Below, one piece after another: positions 35,587-43,600 of a stretch of DNA of 64,000 nucleotides (positions are counted from its first letter, which is position 1; each line of letters starts with the position of its first letter). Source of the DNA: Kribbella amoyensis (GTDB lineage Bacteria; Actinomycetota; Actinomycetes; Propionibacteriales; Kribbellaceae); contig NZ_VIVK01000003.1 in NCBI RefSeq assembly GCF_007828865.1, positions 248,001-312,000 on the forward strand, written 5' to 3'. The notes under the pieces are model-generated. The model was not told the DNA's origin and did not search any database. It worked only from the letters and a program-made list of their open reading frames with translations. The translations under genes were made by a program, and so were the position numbers.

Positions 35587-35781
35587 TCAGAGACCGAGCA
35601 GCTTCTTGGCCTTCTTGGCGTACGACGGCGCGACCTCGACGGTGCCGGACAGGCGCCGCTTGCGCTTGCTCGACTTCGCCTCGGCGAGGTGGCGGATCCC
35701 GGTCTGCTCACGACGGATCTTGCCCGACCCGGTGACCCGGACCCGCTTCTTCATCCCCGAGTGGGTCTTCATCTTCGGCAT
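35587..35781 (-). CDS. rpmI: 50S ribosomal protein L35
   Basis: 64 residues, the standard length: MPKMKTHSGMKKRVRVTGSG and KSSKRKRRLSG, with C-terminal AKKLLGL. CAGGAGTACATAGCC gives the ribosome site for ATG 35781. Between infC and rplT. Confidence 0.98.
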   Translation of the reverse strand: MPKMKTHSGMKKRVRVTGSGKIRREQTGIRHLAEAKSSKRKRRLSGTVEVAPSYAKKAKKLLGL

Positions 35782-35853
35782 GGCTATGTACTCCTGGTTT
35801 CTTTCGTTGACTCGACTGGTGGGCGGCTCCGGCCTCGCGACCGGAGCGGCACC

Positions 35854-36534
35854 TCACTCCGGGTCGAGGTTGTCTGCCGGACCCTTCGGCTTGCGGGTCG
35901 CGCGCTCGGCCTCGTGCGCCTGGGCCTGCTCGGCCCGCTCGGCGCGCTCGGCCTGCTGGTCGGCCTCACGTTCGGCCTGCCGCTTCGCCTTGTCCGCTTC
36001 CACGTCCACGCGCGCCTCGGACTTCTTCTTGTGCGGTCCGAGCACCATGATCATGTTCCGGCCGTCCTGACGCGGCGACGACTCGACGAAGCCGAGCTCG
36101 CTGACGTCCTCGGCCAGCCGCTGCAGCAGCCGGAACCCGAGCTCCGGACGGGACTGCTCACGACCACGGAACATGATGGTGATCTTCACCTTGTCCCCGG
36201 CCCGCAGGAACCGAACGACGTGACCCTTCTTGGTCTCGTAGTCGTGCGGGTCGATCTTCGGCCGCAGCTTCATCTCTTTGATGACGGTGTTCGTCTGGTT
36301 CCGGCGGGACTCGCGCGCCTTCTGCGCGGTCTCGTACTTGTACTTGCCGAAATCCATCAGCTTGCACACCGGCGGGCGGGCCGTGGCCGCAACCTCGACC
36401 AGGTCCAGATCGGCTTCCTGGGCCAACCGCAGTGCGTCCTCGATCCGGACGATGCCTACCTGCTCACCGTTCGGTCCGACCAGTCGCACCTCGGGAACGC
36501 GGATGCGCTCGTTGACGCGCAGTTCAATGGTGAT
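35854..36534 (-). CDS. infC: Translation initiation factor IF-3, probable AUC/AUU start
   Basis: 226 residues if started at 36534. The N-terminal domain LRVNERIRVPEVRLVGPNGEQ and the C-terminal domain (KEMKLRPKID, FLRAGDKVKITIMFRGRE) are clear; an acidic, Glu/Ala-rich tail of about 50 residues extends the C-terminus, as in other actinobacteria. The only standard start is GTG 36567, without a ribosome site, whereas a perfect AGGAGG (36544-36539) precedes ATC 36534 by four bases and ATT 36528 by ten. IF-3 genes are known to use such rare starts for autoregulation, so I place the start at 36534 and note 36528 as the alternative. Confidence 0.93.
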   Translation of the reverse strand: MTIELRVNERIRVPEVRLVGPNGEQVGIVRIEDALRLAQEADLDLVEVAATARPPVCKLMDFGKYKYETAQKARESRRNQTNTVIKEMKLRPKIDPHDYETKKGHVVRFLRAGDKVKITIMFRGREQSRPELGFRLLQRLAEDVSELGFVESSPRQDGRNMIMVLGPHKKKSEARVDVEADKAKRQAEREADQQAERAERAEQAQAHEAERATRKPKGPADNLDPE

Positions 36535-36605
36535 GGGTCCTCCTGGGTTGTTCGTTCTTGGTGCCACCTCGTGGATGCCCGGTGAACTCCGCCGAGAACG
36601 ACAAA

Positions 36606-36632
36606 GGCCTCCGTGCGATCCACACGAAGGCC
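36606..36632 (-). promoter_or_regulatory. Attenuator-like hairpin in the infC leader
   Basis: On the minus strand a 10-bp stem (GGCCTTCGTG with CACGGAGGCC, one G-U pair) and a 7-base loop are followed by TTTGT, about 70 bases ahead of the infC start. It has the shape of an intrinsic terminator placed in a leader; regulation of the infC operon by attenuation is plausible. I could not identify an antiterminator. The remainder of the 295-base gap shows no gene. Confidence 0.5.
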
Positions 36633-36862
36633 CAATTCCCAGATCGACGGCCGTACCGCCCGTCTCCGGGAGATCCGCCGTACGATACCTCAGTCCACCG
36701 GCCGTGCGGCCGGGAAGACTTCGGTGTGACCGGGACCCGCCGACTGTCCATCGACTGGGTGGGAGGTGGCCCTCCGCTTAGACCTGAACCACCGGGAGCC
36801 ACCGGGTATTCCACCCAGAACCCACCGCCGGACCAGATCGGTCGCCGTGCAAGAGTAACAGC

Positions 36863-37378
36863 ATGAACGACCAAGTCTCCACTCCGCCCGACCCGAGCGA
36901 GAACCACCCCAGCACCGGCCCCGAGACCAGCGCCGAGACCGGCCCTGACACCGGTACCGAGACCGGCGCTGAGACCGGCGCTGAGACCGGCGCTGAGACC
37001 GGTACCGAGACCGAGGCGGCGCGGACCCCGGATCCGCTGTCCACGGTGTCCCGTGACATCGCCGAGGTCCCGAGCGTGGAGATCATCTCGACCGCCGCCC
37101 TCCACCTGATGAGCGCCGCCGCGGTCAACCTCGGCCTGGCCGAGGACCTCCCCGACCACCTCGACCTGGACGAGGCCCGCTCCCTCATCACCGCCCTGGC
37201 CGGCCTCCTCGACGCCTCCGCCCAAACCCTCGGCCACCACCACGCCGCCCCCCTCCGCGACGGCCTCCGCACCCTCCAACTCGCCTTCAAGGAAGCCAGC
37301 ACCATCCCCGACGACCCAGGCCAAGGCCCCGGCGAGAAGTACACCGGCCCAGTCCACCCCACAGCCTCCCGCCGCTGA
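36863..37378 (+). CDS. DUF1844 family protein with Glu-Thr-Gly-Ala repeat tract
   Basis: 171 residues. After a low-complexity acidic N-terminus (about residues 15-50, ETGAETGAETG), the DUF1844 domain runs EVPSVEIISTAALHLMSAAA, LDLDEARSLITALAGLLDAS, ending in the conserved DDPGQGPGEKYTGPV. Function unknown; it is usually found beside infC in actinobacteria, divergently transcribed as here. Confidence 0.9.
   Translation: MNDQVSTPPDPSENHPSTGPETSAETGPDTGTETGAETGAETGAETGTETEAARTPDPLSTVSRDIAEVPSVEIISTAALHLMSAAAVNLGLAEDLPDHLDLDEARSLITALAGLLDASAQTLGHHHAAPLRDGLRTLQLAFKEASTIPDDPGQGPGEKYTGPVHPTASRR
36959..37006 (+). repeat. 12-bp tandem repeat (GAGACCGGCGCT) inside DUF1844 gene
   Basis: Three exact copies (36959-36994) and a fourth with a changed end (GAGACCGGTACC) encode the E-T-G-A tract. 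Copy changes keep the frame, so length may vary between strains. Confidence 0.7.
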
Positions 37379-37661
37379 CCACCGCCGGCCGGCGCCACCC
37401 GGTGCCACCCGGTCTGGCTGAGGCCGGCTGCTCGGTTACCGGCCGGTCTGGGACGAGGCATCCCGCCGGGTGACCGCGCGACTGGCCGGGCTGAGGGCGG
37501 CCGGGGCTGAGGGCGCGCCCGCGCTGCAAGGTGGAAACAAATTCGCCGATAGCGACGAATAGTTTCCACCAAGCAGCCGCCCAGCCCTCACACAACTCCA
37601 CCCGCGCCCCCGCCACCACCTCCAGCGCCCTCGCCGACACCCCTCCCCACCCCGCACGGGC

Positions 37662-37720
37662 ACTTTGTGCGCGGCCCAGCCAGTACCGCGCCCACGCTCT
37701 GACCGGCCAGCGCACAAAGT
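37662..37720. repeat. Repeat A, copy 1 (11-bp terminal inverted repeat)
   Basis: 59 bases bounded by ACTTTGTGCGC and its exact complement GCGCACAAAGT. Copy 2 at 37955-38013 matches 52 of 59 bases, and the flank CGAGC after it is also shared. Confidence 0.85.
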
Positions 37721-37824
37721 CGAGCTACCGCCCGGCTGCGGCCGAGGCGAGCGCGGGTGAGGCGAGGGCGGGGCGGGGGTAAGGCGGAGGGGTAGGGGTA
37801 GAGCGGGGCGGGGCGAGGGCGGGG

Positions 37825-37892
37825 TTGAACAAGAACTGGGGACCTGGCACAGGCCACGTGGTGTTCACGGTGCCGGTCACCTGGACGCAGTG
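37825..37892. repeat. Repeat B, copy 1
   Basis: 68 bases from TTGAACAAGAACTGGGGACC to ACGCAGTG; copy 2 matches at 59 of 68 positions without gaps. Not open in a conserved frame. Confidence 0.85.
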
Positions 37893-37954
37893 TGTGGCCG
37901 GCAGCTTTCGGCCCACCCACCGGCTGTCCGCCCCACACACCACGTACTCAGCCT

Positions 37955-38013
37955 TCTTTGTGCGCGGCCCAGCCAGTACCGCAGCCGCGCTCTGGCCGGT
38001 CGGCGCACAAAGT
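37955..38013. repeat. Repeat A, copy 2
   Basis: Same 59-base length as copy 1, 293 bases downstream of it. The inverted ends are kept over 10 bp (CTTTGTGCGC/GCGCACAAAG). Confidence 0.85.
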
Positions 38014-38042
38014 CGAGCAACCGGCCGGCTCGGGCGGGGGGC

Positions 38043-38110
38043 TTGAACAGGAACTGGGGACCTGGGACAGGGCACGTCGTGTTCATGGTCCCGGCTTCCT
38101 GGACGCAGTG
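38043..38110. repeat. Repeat B, copy 2
   Basis: 68 bases from TTGAACAGGAACTGGGGACC to ACGCAGTG, aligned without gaps to copy 1. The A-to-B distance is shorter than in the first unit (30 against 105 bases between elements), so this is not a simple tandem duplication. Confidence 0.85.
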
Positions 38111-38267
38111 GCCGGACGGGCCGCGTTCTGACTGGCTCTGGCCGGACGGGCCGCGCCCCGGTCGGCCCTGGCCGGCCGGGCGCCTTTCGGGCGGGCTGGG
38201 GGCATGGACTTCTTTGGGGTGGGCGGGAACCCTGCTGTTGAGGGGATTTCGGTTCCGGGGGTGGGGT

Positions 38268-38651
38268 ATGAACAGGTGGTCCAGTGGGGAGCTCGAGGCT
38301 GTGAATGCCGGGGACGAGATCCGGATCGCGCCTCGGCGGCGGGACGGGTCGATGAGTAAGCCGAGACGGGTTTGGGTCGTGCGGGACGGGGACGACCTGT
38401 ACGTCCGGTCGGTTCGCGGCGCGGACGGGGACTGGTACAAGAGCGCGTGCCGGACAGCGCAGGGCCACTTCCGGGCGGCCGGGATCGACATCGACATCGC
38501 GTTCATCCCGGAGCCGGACGTCGACCTCAACGATCGCCTCGACGCCGCCTATCTCGACAAGTACGCCCGCTATCCGGCCAACGTGGTGAACCCGATGGTC
38601 GCCGACCATGCCCGCACCACCACGCTCCGCCTGGTCCCCGATCGGCAGTAG
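38268..38651 (+). CDS. DUF2255 family protein
   Basis: 127 residues from ATG 38268 behind GGGGGTGGGGT. Features: ELEAVNAGDEIRIAPRRRDG, RRVWVVRDGDDLYVRSVRG (the core motif), DAAYLDKYARY and TTTLRLVP at the end. The family is small, soluble and of unknown function, perhaps related to flavin-binding split barrels. Confidence 0.85.
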   Translation: MNRWSSGELEAVNAGDEIRIAPRRRDGSMSKPRRVWVVRDGDDLYVRSVRGADGDWYKSACRTAQGHFRAAGIDIDIAFIPEPDVDLNDRLDAAYLDKYARYPANVVNPMVADHARTTTLRLVPDRQ

Positions 38652-38660
38652 CGGGCGCAG

Positions 38661-39548
38661 TCACCGCACAGGGCTGTCGAGGCCGTCCAGGAAGTCGCGG
38701 ACCAGGGGGACGACCTCGTCCAGGTGGGTCTCGAGCAGCCAATGACCGCCGCCGAGCAGATGCAGGTCGGCGTCCGGCAGGTCCCGGTGGTACGCGCGGG
38801 CCGATGGCTCGGGCATGTACCCGTCGTGGGGCCCCCAGACGATCAGTGTCGGCGGCCGGTGGTCGCGCAGGTACGCCCGTTCGCGCGGCATCCAGTCCAG
38901 GGTCGACGGCTGGTCCTCGAGCAGGCGGACCAGGTTCGCCCGCCGCTGCGGGGTCGACATCAGCGTCCAGTGCAACGTCCACAGGTCCGGGCTGATCCGA
39001 TCGGCGACGTCGTCCGGCAGCTCGCCCGCGAACTCGTCCCGGAACCCCTCCAGGCTGACGTGTTCGGCGTACGCCCTGCGCGCGTCCGGCCCCGGGTTGT
39101 CCCACAGCTCTTGCAACTTGCCGTACTTCGGCCCGAACGCGTCGTCGTAGATGTCCCCGTTCTGGATGATCAGGCCACGCACCCGCTCCGGAGCCGCCAG
39201 CGCGAGCCGGAACCCGAACTGCGAGCCGTAGTCGTGCAACCAGATCGCGTACCGATCCAGCCCCATCGCGTCCACGAAATCGGACAGAAACCCCGCGTAC
39301 GCGTCGAACGTGTACCCGAACTCCCCCACCGGCGGCGTCGAGCTGTACCCGAACCCCGGCAGATCCGGCGCCACGGTCCGCCACCGATCCCCCAGAGCCG
39401 GCATCAACCCCCGGTACACGAAAGAAGACCCGGGATAACCGTGCGGCAACAGAAGAACAGGCCCATCAACGGGCCCGGCTTCCCGGTAGAAGACCTCGAC
39501 CCCACCCACAAGAATCCGCCGGTGACGCACAGCAACACCCGAAGACAT
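38661..39548 (-). CDS. Alpha/beta hydrolase, epoxide hydrolase/haloalkane dehalogenase type
   Basis: 295 residues. LLLPHGYPGSSFVYRGL holds the HGxP oxyanion motif; IWLHDYGSQFGF has Asp as nucleophile instead of Ser, the mark of epoxide hydrolases and haloalkane dehalogenases; VWGPHDGYMP supplies the acid and GGGHWLLETH the His. Cytoplasmic, no signal peptide. The aspartate nucleophile excludes a simple esterase. Confidence 0.88.
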   Translation of the reverse strand: MSSGVAVRHRRILVGGVEVFYREAGPVDGPVLLLPHGYPGSSFVYRGLMPALGDRWRTVAPDLPGFGYSSTPPVGEFGYTFDAYAGFLSDFVDAMGLDRYAIWLHDYGSQFGFRLALAAPERVRGLIIQNGDIYDDAFGPKYGKLQELWDNPGPDARRAYAEHVSLEGFRDEFAGELPDDVADRISPDLWTLHWTLMSTPQRRANLVRLLEDQPSTLDWMPRERAYLRDHRPPTLIVWGPHDGYMPEPSARAYHRDLPDADLHLLGGGHWLLETHLDEVVPLVRDFLDGLDSPVR

Positions 39549-39654
39549 CCCCCCACCCTGCCACAGCCTCCGCCTAGCTCAATCGGTACGAGCACGGGCT
39601 AACTGTCGGACGGTCGTGATGGACTACGTCGCGATGTCGACCTGGGGGTGACGA

Positions 39655-40755
39655 GTGATCACGTTGATGAGTGGTCCGGCGGAGGTCCACTACGGACAGA
39701 TCTATGTTCTCAGCGGTCCGGACCTACCGGACATGGACGGCTGCTTCGACGGTCAGCAGAACGGGTTGTGCGGCGTCGCCGTGCCTGGGCTGGTGTTCCT
39801 GCGGACCGGATTGCACACGGGTTCGGTCGGTTTCGAAGTCGAACTCCACGAGCAGGAGCCGCCGCTCGACGACAGCTGGGAGGAGATCGTCGAGGCGTCG
39901 TTCCACCCGCGGGCCGCGACAGTACTGGAGTACTGGGGTGGCGAAGGCCGGTGGCCGCTCGCAGTCGACACGCGCAGCTACCGGGTCCGGTACGCCGGCC
40001 GGGGGATGCAGCAGGCCAACGACCTCACCTTGCTGGAGGACGAGGCGTTGCTCGACTCGTACCTGCTGCAGTTCTGGCCGGCGGAGCCCAGCCCGGATCG
40101 GGTGGTGAAGCAGACCACTCAGGTCGCCGCCTACTGGCACAAGACCGCCAGGGACAGCCCGACGCCGGAGGAGCGAGCCGAGCGGCGGCGCCTCGCCCAG
40201 TTGGAGCGAGAGCGCGCGCTGGAGCAGGAGAGCATCGAAGGGCTGAAGGAGATCTGGGGTGGCCGGCTACCCAGCGAGCGGCTCCTCGAGAACGGTTGGG
40301 TCGGACGCCAACTCTCACGACTCGATCCGCTGCTCGCCCACGAGCTGGACGATCTCAGCGAGGCGGGACAGCGCGTGGTGACGGGGTGGGTGCTTCGGCG
40401 AACGCTGGCCGAAGCGCAACTCGCCGAGGTGGAGTGGATCGCGCCTGTGATGCCTGCGCTGGAGGGTGGCGAGGCACCACCGCCGCCCTTCGACAACCTG
40501 CAGGTCGCGCTCCAGCGGATGATGGACGATCCAGACGTACCGATGACGGCGATCACGACCCTGGACGGCCAGCACGACAGCATCTCGCAGCAGGGCACGG
40601 CGGGCTGGGCGATCAATGCGGCGTTCCAGGACGATCCCCTGCGAACCGTGCTCGACACACTGTGGAAAGCGCTCGAGACCTTCGGCCGCGGCCGCGAGCA
40701 CGTACTCCTCGGCGAACTCCGGCAGGCGTTCCCCACCCTGAACGGATCGGCGTAG
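39655..40755 (+). CDS. Protein of unknown function
   Basis: 366 residues from GTG 39655 (GGGGGTGAC upstream). I do not recognise a family. Residues 1-155 look like a beta-rich domain (VHYGQIYVLSGPD, LVFLRTGLHTGSVGFEVEL, YRVRYAGRGM). Residues 165-200 are a charged helix rich in Glu and Arg, and the remainder is helical. There is no signal peptide or membrane segment. It stands alone, divergent from the hydrolase and convergent with the GH18 gene. Codon use and GC match the neighbours, so it is a real gene. Confidence 0.75.
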   Translation: MITLMSGPAEVHYGQIYVLSGPDLPDMDGCFDGQQNGLCGVAVPGLVFLRTGLHTGSVGFEVELHEQEPPLDDSWEEIVEASFHPRAATVLEYWGGEGRWPLAVDTRSYRVRYAGRGMQQANDLTLLEDEALLDSYLLQFWPAEPSPDRVVKQTTQVAAYWHKTARDSPTPEERAERRRLAQLERERALEQESIEGLKEIWGGRLPSERLLENGWVGRQLSRLDPLLAHELDDLSEAGQRVVTGWVLRRTLAEAQLAEVEWIAPVMPALEGGEAPPPPFDNLQVALQRMMDDPDVPMTAITTLDGQHDSISQQGTAGWAINAAFQDDPLRTVLDTLWKALETFGRGREHVLLGELRQAFPTLNGSA

Positions 40756-40806
40756 AACCTGGTCGTACCTGGGCGGCTCGGTCGAACCCAGCCGCCCAGG
40801 TGCTGC

Positions 40807-41739
40807 TTACCGGCGCGCGGCCGACATCGCTGACGTCATTTCGCGGGCCCATTGCCAGGGGGCTGCGGTGCCGCCTGGGTCGGAGTTGAAGTACTCCCAG
40901 CCGTCGACGCCGCCGAAGGTCGGGTACTTCGCGACCAGGTGGCCGAGGGTCTTCTTCAGCGTCGTGAGTGGGACGTAGCCGCTGCAGTTCGCGGAGTTGG
41001 TGACGACGCCGGTGACGACCTTGGCCGGGGGGAAGGCGCCGCGGTTGATGATGGCGTCGTACCCGGTGGTGTTCGCCATCGAGCCCCAGCCGCAGTAGAA
41101 CTGCGCGTTGTACCAGTCGATCTTGGCGCCGCGGTCCCGCTCGAGGGTCTCGTAGTCGAACCCGGACAGGTTGCCGCCGCCGCTCAGCGCGGTCGCGACC
41201 GGGGCCAGGGTGACGACGAAGCCGGTGCCGAAGTCGGTCGTGAGCTGGTCGATCAGCCGGTTGATGCCGGCCTGGGACATGGGCTCCTCGACGTCCAGGT
41301 CGAGCCCGTCCAGCCCGTATGTCGTGACGAGGTTCTTCAGCCGTGGGTAGTACGTGTCGAACTCGGTGTCGAGCCGCTGGAACGAGCCCTGCGCCGCGCC
41401 GCCCACGAAGGCGGAGACGCGGACGCCCTGGGCCTGCATCGCGTGCAGGTCCGTCCACATCTGGGTGAACCGTGGGTCCGACGGCGGGTGGTCGTTGAGG
41501 TGGGTAGTGCCGTCGCCGTTCAGGTGGATCGCGCCGACCAGGACATCGGTGACGCCGGTGTTGTTGTCGGTCAGCGGCTTCGGCGACACGTAGCTACCGT
41601 TGACGTACTGCGTCTGGTAGTACACGACGACCCGCTTGCTGTCAGCCGTATCCCGCGAAGGCGCGGCAGCCGCGCCAGGAGTGAGGACGGCCGCGCCCAG
41701 CACGGCCGCCAGCAGCAAGGTCATTGCCTTACGCAACAT
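40807..41739 (-). CDS. Secreted GH18 family glycosidase
   Basis: 310 residues. Sec signal MLRKAMTLLLAAVLGAAVLT ending AAAA. The GH18 catalytic motif DxxDxDxE is present as DGLDLDVEEP near residue 153. The barrel is compact and without chitin-binding modules, nearer to endo-beta-N-acetylglucosaminidases or single-domain chitinases than to large processive chitinases. AAGGAG lies seven bases before ATG 41739. It follows the permease genes by 61 bases on the same strand, so it is probably in the LacI-controlled operon: an extracellular enzyme releasing the imported glycan (inference). Confidence 0.87.
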   Translation of the reverse strand: MLRKAMTLLLAAVLGAAVLTPGAAAAPSRDTADSKRVVVYYQTQYVNGSYVSPKPLTDNNTGVTDVLVGAIHLNGDGTTHLNDHPPSDPRFTQMWTDLHAMQAQGVRVSAFVGGAAQGSFQRLDTEFDTYYPRLKNLVTTYGLDGLDLDVEEPMSQAGINRLIDQLTTDFGTGFVVTLAPVATALSGGGNLSGFDYETLERDRGAKIDWYNAQFYCGWGSMANTTGYDAIINRGAFPPAKVVTGVVTNSANCSGYVPLTTLKKTLGHLVAKYPTFGGVDGWEYFNSDPGGTAAPWQWAREMTSAMSAARR

Positions 41740-41800
41740 CGTTGAACTCCTTCGAACCAGTCCTACAAGGGCGGATGGGATGGTCGAACAAGTACTGCGG

Positions 41801-42721
41801 TCACCCCTTGACGGCGCCCTCCTCCACGCCTTTGAAGAAGAACCGCTGCAAGGTCGCGAACACGATCACGATCGGCACGAACGCGATCATCGTGCCCGCG
41901 GCGATCAGCCGGGGGTTGTTGCTGAAGGTGCCGGACAGGTACTGCAACCCGACCGTCAGGGTGTACTTGTCCGGGTCGGTCAGCACGATCAGCGGCCAGA
42001 GGAAGTCGTCCCAGGCGCCGATGAAGGCGAAGATCGCCACCACGCTGATCGTGCCGCGGACACTCGGCAGACCGATGTGGACGAACCGTTGCCAGACGTT
42101 CGCGCCGTCCACGATCGCCGCCTGGTCCACCTCGATCGGCAACGACCGGAACGCGTTGAACATCAGCAGCACGTTCAGCGCCCCGATCATCCCGGGCAGC
42201 GCGACCCCGAACAACGTGTTCGCCAGCCCGAACTCCCGGACCGTCACGTACTGGGAGATGATCGTGACCTCACCCGGCAGGACCAGCGTGGCGAGGAACA
42301 ACCCGAGCACGATCCGCCGGCCCTTGAACTGCAGCCGCGACAACGCGAACCCGGCCAGCGACGCACCGACGATATTGCCGCCGACCACGAGGACCGCGAC
42401 GAACAGCGAGTTCCGCGCGTAGTCCCAGACCGGGATCGTGTTCGCCACCTCGCCGTAGTGCGAGAACGTCGGCTGACTCGGCAGCAGCCGCGGGATCCGG
42501 GTGTAGATGTCCTCGCCGGATGCCTTCAGCGACGTGGACAGCTGCCACAGGAACGGCCCGATCGTGATCAGCAGGACGAGCACCAGCAGGACGTACCGGA
42601 GCACCTTCTCCTGCGGCGAGATCCGGTTGAAGCTGTACGAACCCCGGCGCGGCCGCGTCGGGGCCGGACCGGACGACCCCGGTACGTCGAGGGGCCGCGC
42701 GGGGTCGGTCACCACGGTCAT
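41801..42721 (-). CDS. Sugar ABC transporter permease (MalG-like)
   Basis: 306 residues, six helices after a basic N-terminus. EAA loop includes VDQAAIVDGANVWQRF, ending IGLPSVRGT, and the C-terminus FFFKGVEEGAVKG is typical. ATG overlaps the partner permease stop (ATGA). Confidence 0.92.
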   Translation of the reverse strand: MTVVTDPARPLDVPGSSGPAPTRPRRGSYSFNRISPQEKVLRYVLLVLVLLITIGPFLWQLSTSLKASGEDIYTRIPRLLPSQPTFSHYGEVANTIPVWDYARNSLFVAVLVVGGNIVGASLAGFALSRLQFKGRRIVLGLFLATLVLPGEVTIISQYVTVREFGLANTLFGVALPGMIGALNVLLMFNAFRSLPIEVDQAAIVDGANVWQRFVHIGLPSVRGTISVVAIFAFIGAWDDFLWPLIVLTDPDKYTLTVGLQYLSGTFSNNPRLIAAGTMIAFVPIVIVFATLQRFFFKGVEEGAVKG

Positions 42722-43596
42722 GCGTCCGCCGCCTTCCGGTTCAGCCGGGCCAGCGCCAGCATCGGGACCACGGTGACGAAGAACAGCACGATCGACAGCG
42801 CGGAGGCGTACCCGAGGTTGCCCTCGAAACCCTGGCTGTACTGCTGGATCAGCATCACCACGGAGGAGTCGCGGCCACCTGGGCCACCGTTGCCGCCGCT
42901 GAGGATGAAGAGCTCGGAGAAGACCCGCAGGGCCGACACCGAGATCAGGATGGAGATCAGGATCATCGTGCCGCGGACCCCCGGGATGGTGATGTTGGTG
43001 AACCGCCGGAACGCGCTCGCCCCGTCGACCGCGGCCGCCTCGTGCAGCTCACGGCCGACGTTCCCGAGCGCGGCCAGGTAGATGATCATGTAGTAGCCGA
43101 GGCCCTTCCAGACGGTCAGGCTGATCGCGCTGAACAGCAGCAGCCACTGGTCGGACAGGAACGGCAGCGGCCCGGAGATCACGCCGAGCTTCTCGGCCAG
43201 GCCGTTGACCAGGCCGCGGTCGTCGAGGATCCACTGCCAGATCAGCGCGACGACCACGGCCGACGCCACCACCGGGGTGTAGAAGGCGGTCCGGAAGAAG
43301 GTGATCCCGGGCAGCTTCTTCTCCACCAGGACCGCCAGCGCCAACGGCAGAATCGTCAGCAGCGGCAGGCAGACGACCATGTAGATGACGCTGTTCAGCA
43401 ACGCGTAGCGCAGCTGCTCGTCGTGCAGCAGGGCCTCGAAGTTCTTCAGCCCGACGAAGGTCCCACCGCCGAGCGGCTTGGCGTTGGTGAACGACAGGAT
43501 GACGGTGTTGATCGACGGCCACAGGTTGAACACCAGCAACCAGGCGAGCGCCGGCACGACCAGCACCCAGGGAGAGAACCACCGGTGGTAGCGCAT
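42718..43596 (-). CDS. Sugar ABC transporter permease (MalF-like)
   Basis: 292 residues, six helices. EAA loop ELHEAAAVDGASAFRRF, ending ITIPGVRGT. Four bases after the binding-protein stop. No ATPase gene nearby. Confidence 0.92.
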   Translation of the reverse strand: MRYHRWFSPWVLVVPALAWLLVFNLWPSINTVILSFTNAKPLGGGTFVGLKNFEALLHDEQLRYALLNSVIYMVVCLPLLTILPLALAVLVEKKLPGITFFRTAFYTPVVASAVVVALIWQWILDDRGLVNGLAEKLGVISGPLPFLSDQWLLLFSAISLTVWKGLGYYMIIYLAALGNVGRELHEAAAVDGASAFRRFTNITIPGVRGTMILISILISVSALRVFSELFILSGGNGGPGGRDSSVVMLIQQYSQGFEGNLGYASALSIVLFFVTVVPMLALARLNRKAADA

Positions 43597-43600
43597 CGCC

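Larger units (their letters stand above)
37379..38267. other. Gene-free region of 889 bases with dispersed repeats
   Basis: Open frames here lack ribosome sites, overlap on both strands and show no protein similarity I recognise. The content is two repeat families (next four entries) in the order A-B-A-B, G/A-rich stretches such as 37741-37824, and a perfect GAATAGTTTCCACC/GGTGGAAACAAATTC-like inverted stretch around 37531-37569. Confidence 0.6.

Noticed and set aside
36959..37006. Short repeats as a CRISPR array
   Set aside because: The 12-bp units are directly adjacent with no spacers and encode part of a protein.
37741..37824. Possible replication origin or attachment site in the G/A-rich repeat region
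   Set aside because: There are no DnaA boxes, integrase, tRNA or duplicated att core; the bias is simple G/A richness.
39568..39600. tRNA-like stretch CTAGCTCAATCGGTA
   Set aside because: It looks like a tRNA D-arm, but no matching acceptor stem, anticodon stem or T-loop (GGTTCGAnTCC) follows, so it is not a tRNA gene; at most a remnant.
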